Below are positions 54,420 through 64,000 of a stretch of 64,000 nucleotides of DNA, piece by piece. Position 1 is the first letter of the stretch. Every line of letters begins with the position of its first letter. The notes beneath the pieces were generated by a model that saw nothing but the letters and a program-made list of their open reading frames with translations, searched no databases and was not told the origin of the DNA. The position numbers were made by a program, and so were the translations under genes. Origin of the DNA: Cycas panzhihuaensis (lineage: Eukaryota > Cycadophyta); the NCBI GenBank assembly GCA_023213395.1, contig CM041465.1:167221741-167285740 (forward strand), written 5' to 3'.

Positions 54420-55290
54420 GGATAGACTGCGAGCAACTAAGATAAAATTGGAAGAGATAATAGAGGTAATAATAGGATGGATCGAGGAGGAAGAAGAGGG
54501 GCATCGATCAATAGAGGAGAGGGAGGGAGTGGATAGGTTCTTAAGAGAGTAGATGAAGCACTAGGTGGGGGTAGAGGAGGTTCCATATAAAGCATAGAGC
54601 TAGGCTCAACAAATGAGCAGGGATAAGGAGGAGGGAGCAAAGTAGAAGAGGGGGAGCTTACCCAAGAGGCTCCCCAAGAGCTTTAGAAAGAGGAAGTGCC
54701 ACAGGTAGAGAAGGAGATAAATAAGGAGGTATTTTAGTTAATTAGTTTTACATATATTAAGTTATATTTTCTTTTTTATTATACGCTTTATTTCTAGGAG
54801 ACTAATCATGACTTATATATTTTCTATGGATAGATGATGAGATCATGACTCTGAGGGAGGTGAGGATACTAGAGTTGATATTCTCTTATGTTCTTATATT
54901 GGAGAAGGCTTCAACATGGAACATGGTAGATCATACACTATTGGAATACCATATTAGCTACTTTAGTCATGCACTTCGAGCTCGAGACATATTCATGGAC
55001 ACGAGAGCAGGGTTGAGACTACGGGAGTTAAAGCTTACAGTAAATGAAGATGAGAGACATCATGTACATACAATGACATTGGCATAGGTGGGAGTGCAAG
55101 TTACTATATTAGGGAGTACTATAGTGTAGCATGGATGACACCTTCCACCTCGTAGAGAGTCTAAACAATGATAGACTTCAAGTAGAGGGGAGAGGGCAGA
55201 TCCAGGACCATAGGAAAGATCTCATTAGGGATCATAGAGATCAATGTATTTTGTATATATAGAGTGATAGGAGGGAGATACGAGGTATTT
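54420..55290 (+). pseudogene. Antisense extra ORF of element F, truncated at its 5' end
   Basis: Homologous to the E copy in inverted orientation. Exon 1 remnant (54420-54728): SIELGSTNEQG parallels SMELGFTDEKV of E, and LTQEAPQEL parallels TQETHQEP. A T-rich intron-like gap of about 105 nt (54729-54833, GTATTT...GGATAG) follows. Exon 2 is open at 54845-55087: MTLREVRILELIFSYVLILE, then a helix-forming charged stretch (RDIFMDTRAGLRLRELKLTV). Downstream, HRKDLIRDHRDQCILY parallels the end of the E copy. The N-terminal half (HVFRVHG...HGERV part) is missing. Confidence 0.62.
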
Positions 55291-55544
55291 TTTAAGCCTC
55301 AACTATTTTATCATGAGTCGCATGAGTGACAAATGTACCATATTACCTTTGTATATGTATATATATTGACCACTTTTCTTTAAAACTTATATGTAATGAA
55401 TTATTAACTCTAAACTCTTTTCCCCCTCATTTCCATTTTAGTAAATTAAATATAATATACATTCATGAGTGTGATGGTCCATAGAAACATGCAATAATTT
55501 TAACATTTTCTTTTTGTCATTTTATATATATTTTTAATTTTTCA

Positions 55545-56140
55545 CTAGTATGTACATGGTAGTTTATACTCATTTTGGAGTGTGAATAGGTTTTAAAAAG
55601 AAAAAAATTACGAGTAATGAAGGATAGAAAATAAATAAAGATAAAGGGAGTAAATAAAAGGCTTACTAATTCTATTTCTATAAATATAAAACCATTTAAA
55701 ATAAATGGTAATAGGTTTATAAAAGTAGAAGATGGAATACCATAAATATCTCAAAAGAAAAACTCAAATGATTCACATCATACTCCTGACGGATTATATA
55801 AATATAGTGTAAAATCCACATCCATATAATATATCATAAAGAAAACATTTTATTTACTGAGTAAAAGACTAATCTCACTTAATAAGCAACTAGTTTTCTG
55901 AGTATATTAGATTCCACATTGCCTTCTTCTAGGGACAAGAAGTTTTTAGGATCTTACCCCTTGCGAAGATCCTCCATGGACCAAGATTCCCATGTGGTTT
56001 TATCCTTTCAAATACTTCATTTGATTTTTAGACCTATAATCTTAACCTTTACACTACTTTAAATGTTATCTTATAAAACCAGTAGTTTATATACTTTATG
56101 GAGGGGTACTTTATACTCATTCTAAAGTAAGTTGCCCCTA
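55545..56140 (-). other. Conserved noncoding segment of element F
   Basis: Reverse-complement counterpart of 47613-48235, alignable over most of its length (for example GGAATCTTGGTCCATGGAGG here and GGAAATCTTGGGCTATGGAA in E). It is bracketed by AATGAGTATAAAGTACC and AATGAGTATAAACTACC motifs. Confidence 0.6.
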
Positions 56141-56189
56141 GCCAAAAGATGAGAGTCAATCAAAGTAATCATCCAAGATAGAAAAGACA

Positions 56190-56640
56190 AGAGTTTTAAC
56201 TTCAGTATTAAGGGACTAAGGAACATATTGGATAATAACTGAAGAAAATAGTGATAATAATGATAAGGCCTGATGGTGAAGAAGGAGTTATGAAGAGTGC
56301 ACCTGATATATCCCCACCAGTTGGTAGACTACAACCTGAGATTAGAATATATGATGATGGGTCCAAGATAAGAGTGAGAGATATCAAATAAGGATCCTAT
56401 AATGGCAAAATATTTAACTTTATTATTAGCTGCTCTAGGTATAAATAAGGCAGTAGAGAGAAGAGGATTTCTTAATTGGTTATAGATCACCCAAGTAGCA
56501 GTAGAAGATATTGGGTTATCTCTATTACCTTTATCAGTGAATACACTTAATGCCATAGGAAGATAGGACCAGTATTTGGAGATGGTGTGATCAATAAAGA
56601 AAGGTATAGGAATCAATCAATAAGGAGATGGTAGTGAATG
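56190..56640 (-). pseudogene. Element F extra RNase H-like domain downstream of integrase
   Basis: An open minus-strand stretch (56616-56329) reads TISKYWSYLPMALSVFTDKG, ATWVIYNQ, AANNKVKYFAIIGSLFDISH, SYLGPIIIYSNLRL. Compared with E, the first catalytic Asp survives (FTDKG), the Glu reads Lys and the next Asp reads Asn. The remainder to about 56190 is out of frame but alignable with E. The domain starts about 930 bp after the integrase stop, so it lies 3' of integrase in a copy where integrase is still present. Confidence 0.78.
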
Positions 56641-57574
56641 AGATTAGTTCTAATTATTAAAGAAAAAAAAAAATCATAATTGAGATGATCATAATTAATA
56701 AGAACAAAATATATCAATCATGGTTCAATTATAGTTGAGGCCATGGTGGAGCCAAGAAGTTAGACCTAAAAATCCTGAATGACTCATCCAAATAAACATG
56801 ACTTATTAGATGGATAGTGGGGGATGAAGCTATCATGTGACTTGCCTTAGATTACAAGAGGATGATAATAATATGCTTTTCTTTTTTTTTTCTTTGACTT
56901 TTTTTTAATAATTTTTTACTTTTATTTTCTACTTTTTATAAGAACAAAGTCATAATCATCCAATTACAAAATTCTCTTTTACTCAATACAATAAGGATTT
57001 ATCCTTTTCAATGGAATACGAGATGAAAGAGACCAATCTCCTTAAGGATTAAACCATGAGAAAAAGAGGAGATCAAAATCATATTATCTCCAAACGTAAA
57101 GGGAATGTGGAAGAATGTGTATTCACTTCAAAATATAGATAGAGTAAACCAAGGATAATAAAAGTAACCAAAAGAAAGTAGTAGGTGATATATGACTAAG
57201 AAGGAATCCTTAAGGTGAAAGACTAACAAGTAGAAGTATGACCTAAGAAAATGATAAAATATCTAAAGTTGATAAACTAATCTCTTGTTTCGAGGATGAA
57301 AATGAATGATAGGGCTTAGGGGCCAAATTCTCTCTTAAGCACATAGTTTAAAAGAAAAGAAAATTAAAACCTCAAAGAAGAGAACTCACAATCAACGTAA
57401 ATACTAGAAAGAGCAAAAGACTTATATGATCATGAATAAGAACTTAAAGAAAGTAAGAATAGCTCAAGGAAATATGAGAAAAGACTAAAGAAATGAATTG
57501 CTCATAGTTTTAGCTTATTAGACAAGAAGAAAGATTTAGAGCCATAGTTTATCCCCATTATAGAGGTAATGAAG
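56641..57574 (-). other. Element F spacer between integrase and RNase H-like domain
   Basis: On the minus strand it starts with CTAATAAGCTAAAACTATGAG near 57510 and passes a T/A tract (plus-strand poly-T at 56881-56925) that corresponds to the A/G tract of E at 46830-46900. No coding pattern. Confidence 0.6.
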
Positions 57575-58800
57575 AGCACTACTAGGCATAAAACTTTCTC
57601 AAATATTGAGATTTCACTAGCTTTTTAAATTCTGAACTTTCTATTATTGAGATTCGATAAGCTCTATTATTCAAATCTTCAATTACCATGTAAGGACCAA
57701 CCCACTTAGGAGAAAACTTATGTTGCTTATTAGGGAGATATTCTAACTTTAACAGTTTATTGCCAACACAAAACTTCTTAGGCCTACGTTGCCTATCGTA
57801 AGAAGCCTAGACTCTAGCCTTAGATGCCATATTATTTTGCAAGGCTTGTAATAGAGACTCATCTAGTTTTCTGAGTTCCAAGAGGTGTGCTTCCCTTTGG
57901 AACTCTTCATTAGTAAATTATTTCAACGAGACATACAAAGAAGGAATTTCAACTTCTAATGGAAGAACAACCTCAATACCATAAATAAGAGATAATGATG
58001 TCATACTTGTAGCATTCCTAATGGAGGTTTTATAAGCCCATAATACTGGAAATAACTAAACGTGCCAATCTCTATGAGAGGTTGCAACCGTTTTAGCTAA
58101 AATCTTAGCTAAAGTCTTGTTAAAGGCTTCAACTTAGCCATTTGCCTGAGGGTGATATGGGGCTAACAATCTATGGGTAATATGGAATTTGTTGCATAAT
58201 TCATTGACATGGGGATTACAAAATAAAGTCCTATTATCAGTAATAATAATATCTGGTACTCCAAATCTACGAATGATATACTAAAAAATAAGAGTGGAAA
58301 CAATCTTTTCAGTAGCAGTGACTAATATAATGGCTTTGCTCCATTTAGTAAAGTATTGAGTTGTAGTTATAATAAACTTATGACCATTAGATAATGCTAG
58401 AAAGATTTGGCCAATGAGGTTGAAGCCCCATTAGGAAAAAGGCTAAGGTGAAATAATTGATTTTAATTCTTACGTAGGTTTATATATTAAGGTCACATGA
58501 GATTGATATTTCTAACATTGTTGTATATAATTATGAGCATCTTTAAATAAGATGGGCCAACAATAACCTATACGAAGAATACATTAGGCTATCGATTGAC
58601 CACCAAAATATTTACCACACATTCCTTTATAGGATTTTGTCAAGGCTTTAAGTGTTTCATCAATAGAAAGGTATTGCAATAGAATTCCATTAAAAGAACA
58701 TTTGTAAAATATATCGTCAAGCAAAAGATATTACCTAGTAGTAGCTCAAATTTGTCTTCTCTTCTTAGATGTATAAGGAGAAGGAAAAGATTGATTGTGA
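57575..58800 (-). pseudogene. Element F integrase remnant
   Basis: Zinc-binding part: YLLLDDIFYKCSFNGILLQY, GKYFGGQSIAYCILRIGYCW, FKDAHNYIQQC (58785-58545). Core: FGVPDIIITDNRTLFCNPHV (second catalytic Asp), HRLLAPYHPQANG*VEAFNK (catalytic Glu), TVATSHRDWHV*LFPVLWAY (58260-58040). C-terminal part: KKFCVGNKLLKLEYLPNKQH, KFSPKWVGPYMVIEDLNNRA, VKSQYLRKFYA, ending near 57575. The length and order are complete for a Ty3/gypsy integrase without a chromodomain. Stops are at Gln positions and there are some frame changes. Confidence 0.9.
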
Positions 58801-58939
58801 AGGTGGGACCTAATTTTTCCATACCATGGATCGTTAAATGGGATATCCTAGATATAGAGGATATGTTAATCAAGAAGAGTATCATCAATAAGTTATTTAG
58901 CAGGGTTAAGAAGAGGAGCATCAACCATGATCTCTACAA

Positions 58940-59430
58940 TGACCATGCCCTTCTTAAAGCTTCTATTAACAATTTAAAAACCAAACTCTTGTAGCAACAA
59001 GGACCATTTACCTAATCATTCAGTAGGATTAGATTTGGTAAGCAAATATCTAATAGGATCAAACTAAATAATAAGGTAGAGCTTACTCCCAAGAAGGCAG
59101 TGGTATAACTTCTTAGTAGTAAATATTAAAGTAAGACATTCTTTTTCAAGAAGGGGATAATGAAGTTCAGCAGCCACTAAAGTCCTACTAAAAATATATA
59201 TGGCTCATTCTTTACCAAAGTCATCCTCTTATGTCAGCATACCTGCTAATGATTCTTTAGTAGATGAAGTATACATAATAGAAGTTTTATCAAACCTTAG
59301 GGAAGCAAGTATAGATGCTGAGATCAAGGCTTGCTTCAACTTATTAAAGGGTTCTTAAACTTGAGGAGTCCATTGTAAGTCAATGTATTTCCTCAAAAGA
59401 TTTATGATAGGCTTGGCATCTAAAGTGAAA
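58940..59430 (-). pseudogene. Element F RNase H remnant
   Basis: Minus strand: FLGRLGFLRCFIANFTLDAK, PIINLLRKYIDLQWTPQV, then MYTSSTKESLAGML, AIYIFSRTLVAAELHYPLLE, KECLTLIFTTKKLYHCLLGS. The conserved block matches D at 40.85-41.2 kb. Confidence 0.88.
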
Positions 59431-60290
59431 TTAGCAATGAAACATCTTAAAAAACCAAGTCTACCTAAAAAGGATTTAATTTGTTTCAACAATTGGCTTT
59501 ATCTTATCAAGATCAATTCTAATCCCATCGTGAGAAATAATATTTCCTAGCATTCTTCCTAACATCATGACAAAAACACATTTAGACTAATTAAGACACA
59601 AATGATATTTCTTACATGTTTCAAAGATTATTCAGAGGTCATGCACATGGTCTTGTCTTTTGTGAGAAAGGGTAAGCATGTCATCTAAGTACACAATAAT
59701 AACATTACCAATCAAATCATAAAAAATGTGAACCATTACTCTTTGATAGGTTGCATCAGTATTTTTTAATCTAAAAGGCATGACTTTATACATGAAAGTG
59801 CCCTAAGAAGTAGTAAAAGTAGTCTTATGATGATCTCAAGGTGAGATGGAAATCTAATTATAACCAAAAATACCATCCATAAAGAACTTCATCTCAAAAC
59901 CAAACGTTTCGTCCTAAATTTGATCAAGAAAAGGGAGAGGAAAATTGTCTTTAGGACATGCCTCATTAATATCTCAAAAATTGATGTAAATTCAAATTGA
60001 ACTATTTCTCTTTATAATTGGAATTATAGTAGAGACCCATTAAGAGTAATCAATACTCTCAATAAATCTAACTCCTAACAACTTCTTGACTTCTTGTTTA
60101 ATAATAATAGAGAGATGCAAGTAAATAGGATATTATTTTTATCGTTTAGTTTTAAAGCTAGGAGTAATGGTAATATTATGCTCAACAACTTGGGGATTAA
60201 GGCCATGAATATCTTTATAATCCCAGTGAAGATCGAATAGAACTCACAAAAGAGATCTTTAAATTGAGTAATCTCTTAGGAAGCACAACT
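59431..60290 (-). pseudogene. Element F reverse transcriptase remnant
   Basis: The catalytic YLDDM lies at 59692-59678 (IIVYLDDMLTLS). The flanking blocks match E and D, including the CLN--KCVF and KMLGNI-type sequences near 59590-59520 in a shifted frame. The RT start is visible as ASxEITQFKDLFCEFYSIF near 60280-60220. Several frameshifts make it more broken than E. Confidence 0.87.
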
Positions 60291-61500
60291 AACTCCTAAT
60301 TTGATAACCTTAGGGGTATCACCTAGTTTTAAGTCTACATCAATCGTCGATTAAATAAGCATAGTATTTTCATCTTCAAAATAAGAAGGAATAGGTTCTA
60401 TTAGAGAATCTAACTCCTAAGGTTAGGAATGATCAAATAATGATGAACCAGGTTCTATTACGTTTGAAAAACCCAACCTATGATGTCCATTGGGAAGACT
60501 AGAAGATGACCTTATTAAATATTTGAGAATTGCCTTGTCATTCTGAAAATAATCAAGGTGGAAAAGGTCAATGAAGAGTAAATTTCTCGATAGGTTAGCG
60601 AGTAAGTAAGAGGGCCTAAAACATAAAGGAGATTTAAACAAATAGCCTGGATGAGTAGGAATAAACTCAATGATTAAAGAAACTTAAGAGAAAAGAACAG
60701 GCCTATCAATGAATTCCCAAGTTGATATAAAAATTCAGTCAAAATCTTGATGATACAAATGATGATCTTGATTACATAAAGACATCAAGATGAGAGATGC
60801 TGGATAAGGATCTACAGAAGGATAGGAAGGAAAAGAAATAATAGAAACCAAACTCACTTCTCATACATGAGTAGGAGTATTTTGATTACATTAAAATGTA
60901 TTAAGTGTATCAGTATCCTCTCTACATGATTCTAAGCCTAGATGCTAATATAACATCATCTTTTTCTCATGTCTATTCAACCAAGTAATAAAGAGAAGGG
61001 ATCGAGAAAAAAGATATACAACATCAACATACACATCATGTAAAAGAGAAACTATATGAGTAATCAAAAAAGGGTTCATAATAGGAGAAACTAAAGGACT
61101 TGGTATTAAAGGCAAACATAAAACCTGTGAGAAGTGAGTTTGAACAGGAAAGGGAAAATTCACATTAATAGCTTTTCTTAAAGGTATTTCCTCATAAGAT
61201 ATGATAGAAAGTGAAGTTACTTTTTAATCCCATGAGGAAGAGGAAACTGAAGATTGATTAGTCAAATCCAAAGACCGAGAAGTGAATGAGGAACTTAATG
61301 AAATAGGGACAATCTCCACTAAATCAACATCCTTTACTTCTTCCTAAATAGAAAGAGTTTCAATGGCAAAGTATTGACTTAAACCTAATGATTGAAAGAA
61401 ATACTTTGAAAAGTTAGATGATTCACCAAGCTTAAAAGAGATTTCAATAAGTGGGACTGACTATTTGATTGGTTTAGATTTTTACTTTATAATTTTTAAT
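60291..61500 (-). pseudogene. Element F conserved protease-RT spacer
   Basis: Minus strand anchors in order: KYFFQSLGLSQYFAIETLSI near 61405, the open stretch 61163-60945 (FPVQTHFSQVLCLPL, FITWLNRHEKKMMLY), STWEFIDRPVLFS near 60690, and the open stretch 60641-60423 (FIDLFHLDYFQNDKAILKYL, GHHRLGFSNVIEPG). All have counterparts at corresponding places in E. No recognised domain. Confidence 0.75.
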
Positions 61501-62240
61501 TATCCCTCATGAATGAATTTAAGTTCACCAAAGAGGGAAGAATAAATTGTAGCCATTTAGGTAATCCATAGTCTACCTAAAAGGATACTATACTCCAAGT
61601 CAAGATCAATGATAGTCAACTTAGTGAGAACTATATTTCCTTCCAATGTAAAAGGGAGAGTGACTTGACCTAGGGGGACTTTTTTATTCTTATAATATCC
61701 TTGGGAAATCCACTCATATAGATCAAAAACTAAAATTTCTAAATTCTCAACAAGGTGAAGAGGGATTACATTAATAGATAATCTCTCATCAATAATAAAA
61801 TGTTTGATATTGATATCATTCTTTATTATCTTAATATAGAATATAGGTATATCATTTTGTATATGAGAAAAATGATTAGACAAGGTAGCTAGGTCAAATG
61901 ATAGTGTAGAACTAGATGAAGAGACTATGATAGGAGCTCCCAATGCATCAAACAAGAGTTGATGTTGCTGAGGGTAATACTTTAATAAATCAATAACTAG
62001 AATACCTACAGGAATGGTCTTTAACTTATTGATTAAAGAGAATGATCCATCCTTCATACTTGAGGGAATAGATCTAAACCTAATGGGACATTGGGTATAA
62101 GAGGTAAAGAGTCAATATTATTCACTATCAAATCATCAGGTGATTTAGATGGACCTACACTCTTTGTTGTCTCCACCATATTTATTATTCTCTTAGTCTC
62201 ACCACCTTTGGGAGGTGGGTGAGTTTGATTACTAATTTAT
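61501..62240 (-). pseudogene. Element F protease remnant
   Basis: Open for 166 codons (62057-61557): MKDGSFSLINKLKTIPVGIL, KYYPQQHQLLFDALGAP, IIDERLSINVIPLHLVENLE, YEWISQGYYKNKKVPLGQVT, LTIIDLDLEYSILLGRLWIT. Of the three copies this is the best preserved protease region. The active-site strand reads DER where D reads DEG. The stop after WIT is a former Gln position, as in E. Confidence 0.87.
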
Positions 62241-64000
62241 TTAGTCAAAGGATTAAGAGGAGTTATATTCTTCTTCAATAAATTATAACCAAAAGGCTCA
62301 TATTCATCATTGTGAACCTATTTTTCCTTACTCTTATCGCCCTTATTTCTTTTATCATTATGTTGAGGTAAGAGGTCCTTGTGAATCATTTGATCTTGTG
62401 ATATTTTAGAGGGATGGTTTAATTGAACATTCATATTTTAAGTGATCATTTAGACTATGTGGTATTTACTTCTATCATGGGTGTTAATTTGATGATATAA
62501 ATACCATTTTATGCTTTTTAAAGAAGGAGGAGGTGGAGGAGGACCTTATTTTTTCCTTCCTTTAGTAAGATGGATTACTTTTGTTTCCTGAGAGGGTTGA
62601 ATTTGAGAAGAACCATAAACATGTAACTTAGTATTGATCACATACTCCAATAATCTAATGAAATAAGTTAAGTGATCATAGGTAGGTTTAGGATAGGAAG
62701 CTTTTGTTGTTTGAATAGTTTCTTTAGAAAGTGCAAGTTTCCCAACCTTCTTAATACCTGCATGAATCTTAAATATTTCCAAAGCTAAACATCAATCAAT
62801 AGCTCTTTATAGATTTGAGGACCAAGTTTTATAACTTTAAGGTGTACATGTAGCCTCAAAGCATTAGTAAATAGATCAAATAGGAGACTATGACTAAGAC
62901 ATAAATGGCAAGCATGTACTTCATTTTGCAACTTTCTCATAAAGTCTTTAGAGGTTTCATCATGATTTTGTTTGATAACCAAAAGGGACTTAGATGCTAG
63001 ATTTGAATGGTCTCACTACATCAAAATAGTTGATAAAAGAATCAACTAATTGTTGAAATGAGAGGATAAAAGCTGAAGAAAATTAGTAAAATAATTTCAA
63101 GGCATCACGTAGAAGTGATTTAGGAAACAAGCACATCATGATGTAATTAGTTGGCATGGAATCTACATAAGCAAGTGCAAACACTTGTATATAACAAGCA
63201 AGGTCTTGAGAGGAGTCACCTAAAAATTTAGGTAACTTAGGAAGAAATGGAGACATGGGAGATGAAAAGACCTCATAGGAAAAGGGGGACTTCATGTAGT
63301 CAAGAAAAGGTTTCCTTGGCCTTAATATAGTAGGACATTAAGGCAAGGATGATGGATGTGGAATAAAAGAAAGAATAGTTTGTTATTATTTTTGTTGGGT
63401 AATGGAGTGAGATGGAAGAGTAGATGAAGGATTAAACCAAGTTGTAAGGTTAACTATAGAGTTGGTTTGTAGCATAGGATATTGTGGAAGGATTGGATTA
63501 AATGAAGAAAAAGAGACTAGTTATAGGGTAGGTCTAGGAATATTTGATGAAGAAGTAGGCTTTCCAACTCCTAAAATATGAGATTGACTAAGTGAGGTAT
63601 AAGGATGAATGGAATGGTTATGAGAAACATGTTGGGTAGAAGGAGATACATTAAGTATTCTAAGAGAAGATGCATAAGGTCTAATGCCTTGTGGAATAAA
63701 CATATGGGATGTGTAAGCTAATAATTGAGTTGAAGAAAGAATAGGATGAGAGGGGGTAACCCTAGTGGTATAGGAATGGATAGGTTGCAGACTTAGTGAA
63801 GGTGAGACCACTTGACTCGAGGTAGGAGCATGAGAAGGACTGGGGTTATCATAGATGGGAATAGTAAAGGTATCTCCATGTGTAAAAGGTTCCACATAAG
63901 GAGAATGGATTCAAACTTGTAACCTAGAAGGAGAGGGAGGAGGCTAAAAATGAACTAACTTGTAATCTTCTACCTCCTCTAAAGGAGGAGAATGAGGTCT
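62241..64000 (-). pseudogene. Element F gag remnant, continuing beyond the window
   Basis: The N-terminal part (63895-63521) is Pro/Ser/Thr/His-rich (SQVVSPSLSLQPIHSYTTRV, TPSHPILSSTQLLAYTSHMF) and extends past 64000. The gag core reads FLPKLPKFLGDSSQDLACYI, SMPTNYIMMCLFPKSLLRDA (63295-63083), then NEVHACHLCLSHSLLFDLFT and HLKVIKLGPQIYKELL (62982-62785), then SYPKPTYDHLTYFIRLLEYV and ETKVIHLTKGRKK (62782-62546). A degenerate knuckle-like stretch (YHQINTHDRS) lies near 62490. Stops and small indels break the frame. Confidence 0.88.

Larger units (their letters stand above)
54420..64000 (-). mobile_element. Element F: large gypsy element, mirror of E, runs off the right edge
   Basis: On the minus strand, from 64000 leftward: gag, protease, spacer, RT, RNase H, integrase, RNase H-like domain, conserved noncoding segment, and the (now plus-strand) antisense ORF. 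F retains the RNase H and integrase that E lost. Its own 3' repeats and LTR are missing left of 54420. Confidence 0.85.

Noticed and set aside
54437-54640. Pro/Leu-rich minus-strand open frame
   Set aside because: It is the reverse strand of the Gly/Glu-rich exon 1 of the F antisense ORF, which has the homologous copy in E.
1-64000. Integrated plant pararetrovirus or other virus
   Set aside because: All RT regions that could be ordered sit with integrase or LTRs in copia or gypsy order. No movement protein or coat protein motif of caulimovirids was seen.

Overview
The window reads as plant nuclear heterochromatin. It is strongly AT-rich and carries no recognisable host gene, no rRNA or tRNA gene, no CRISPR array and no bacterial-type operon. 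Almost everything that can be identified is LTR retrotransposon sequence: Ty1/copia and Ty3/gypsy elements of plant type, mostly old, nested, truncated and full of in-frame stops. Initiator-tRNA-Met type primer binding sites (TGGTATCAGAGC and variants) and plant-style copia and gypsy pol motifs support a seed plant. The survival of many heavily decayed elements would suit a large, slowly purged genome such as a gymnosperm, but that is inference.

Left part (1-16.7 kb). Copia-1 (+) enters from the left edge with integrase tail, RT and RNase H, followed by its 3' LTR. A minus-strand LTR (3851-4260) with primer site and an AGATCT-rich leader follows. Copia-2 (+, 5489-9990) is a decayed gag-PR-IN-RT-RH element. 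Its 3' LTR is cut after about 267 bp by gypsy-1 (+, 9991-16707), a decayed chromovirus-like element whose two LTRs can be aligned.

Middle part (16.7-35.5 kb). After 3.5 kb of unrecognised AT-rich DNA with (TA)n arrays comes gypsy-C (minus). Its RT (20.3-21.1 kb) and gag (27.9-28.9 kb) are separated by a young, internally deleted copia element (22931-27881). That element has nearly identical LTRs, a 3.3-kb leader with an AGATCT array and a CpG-rich tandem-repeat block, and one open gag-like frame. Next come gypsy-B (minus, RT-RH-IN, 29.8-31.85 kb) and the integrase tail plus LTR piece of gypsy-A (minus, 31.86-32.47 kb), which belongs to the same family as gypsy-1.

Right part (35.5-64 kb). Three copies (D, E, F) of one large gypsy family occupy this region. 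D (+) runs gag to the integrase N-terminus and is joined head-to-tail to E (+) at about 41645 without an LTR. E has lost RNase H and integrase, but keeps an extra RNase H-like domain downstream of the integrase position, an antisense intron-containing ORF, several tandem-repeat blocks, a polypurine tract and the start of a 3' LTR (about 52079). F (minus, 54.4-64 kb) mirrors E tail-to-tail and keeps the integrase, the downstream RNase H-like domain and part of the antisense ORF. The extra domain, the antisense ORF and the dispersed AATGAG...AAACTATG motif make this family the most interesting content of the window. A Tat/Ogre-like lineage is the likeliest placement.
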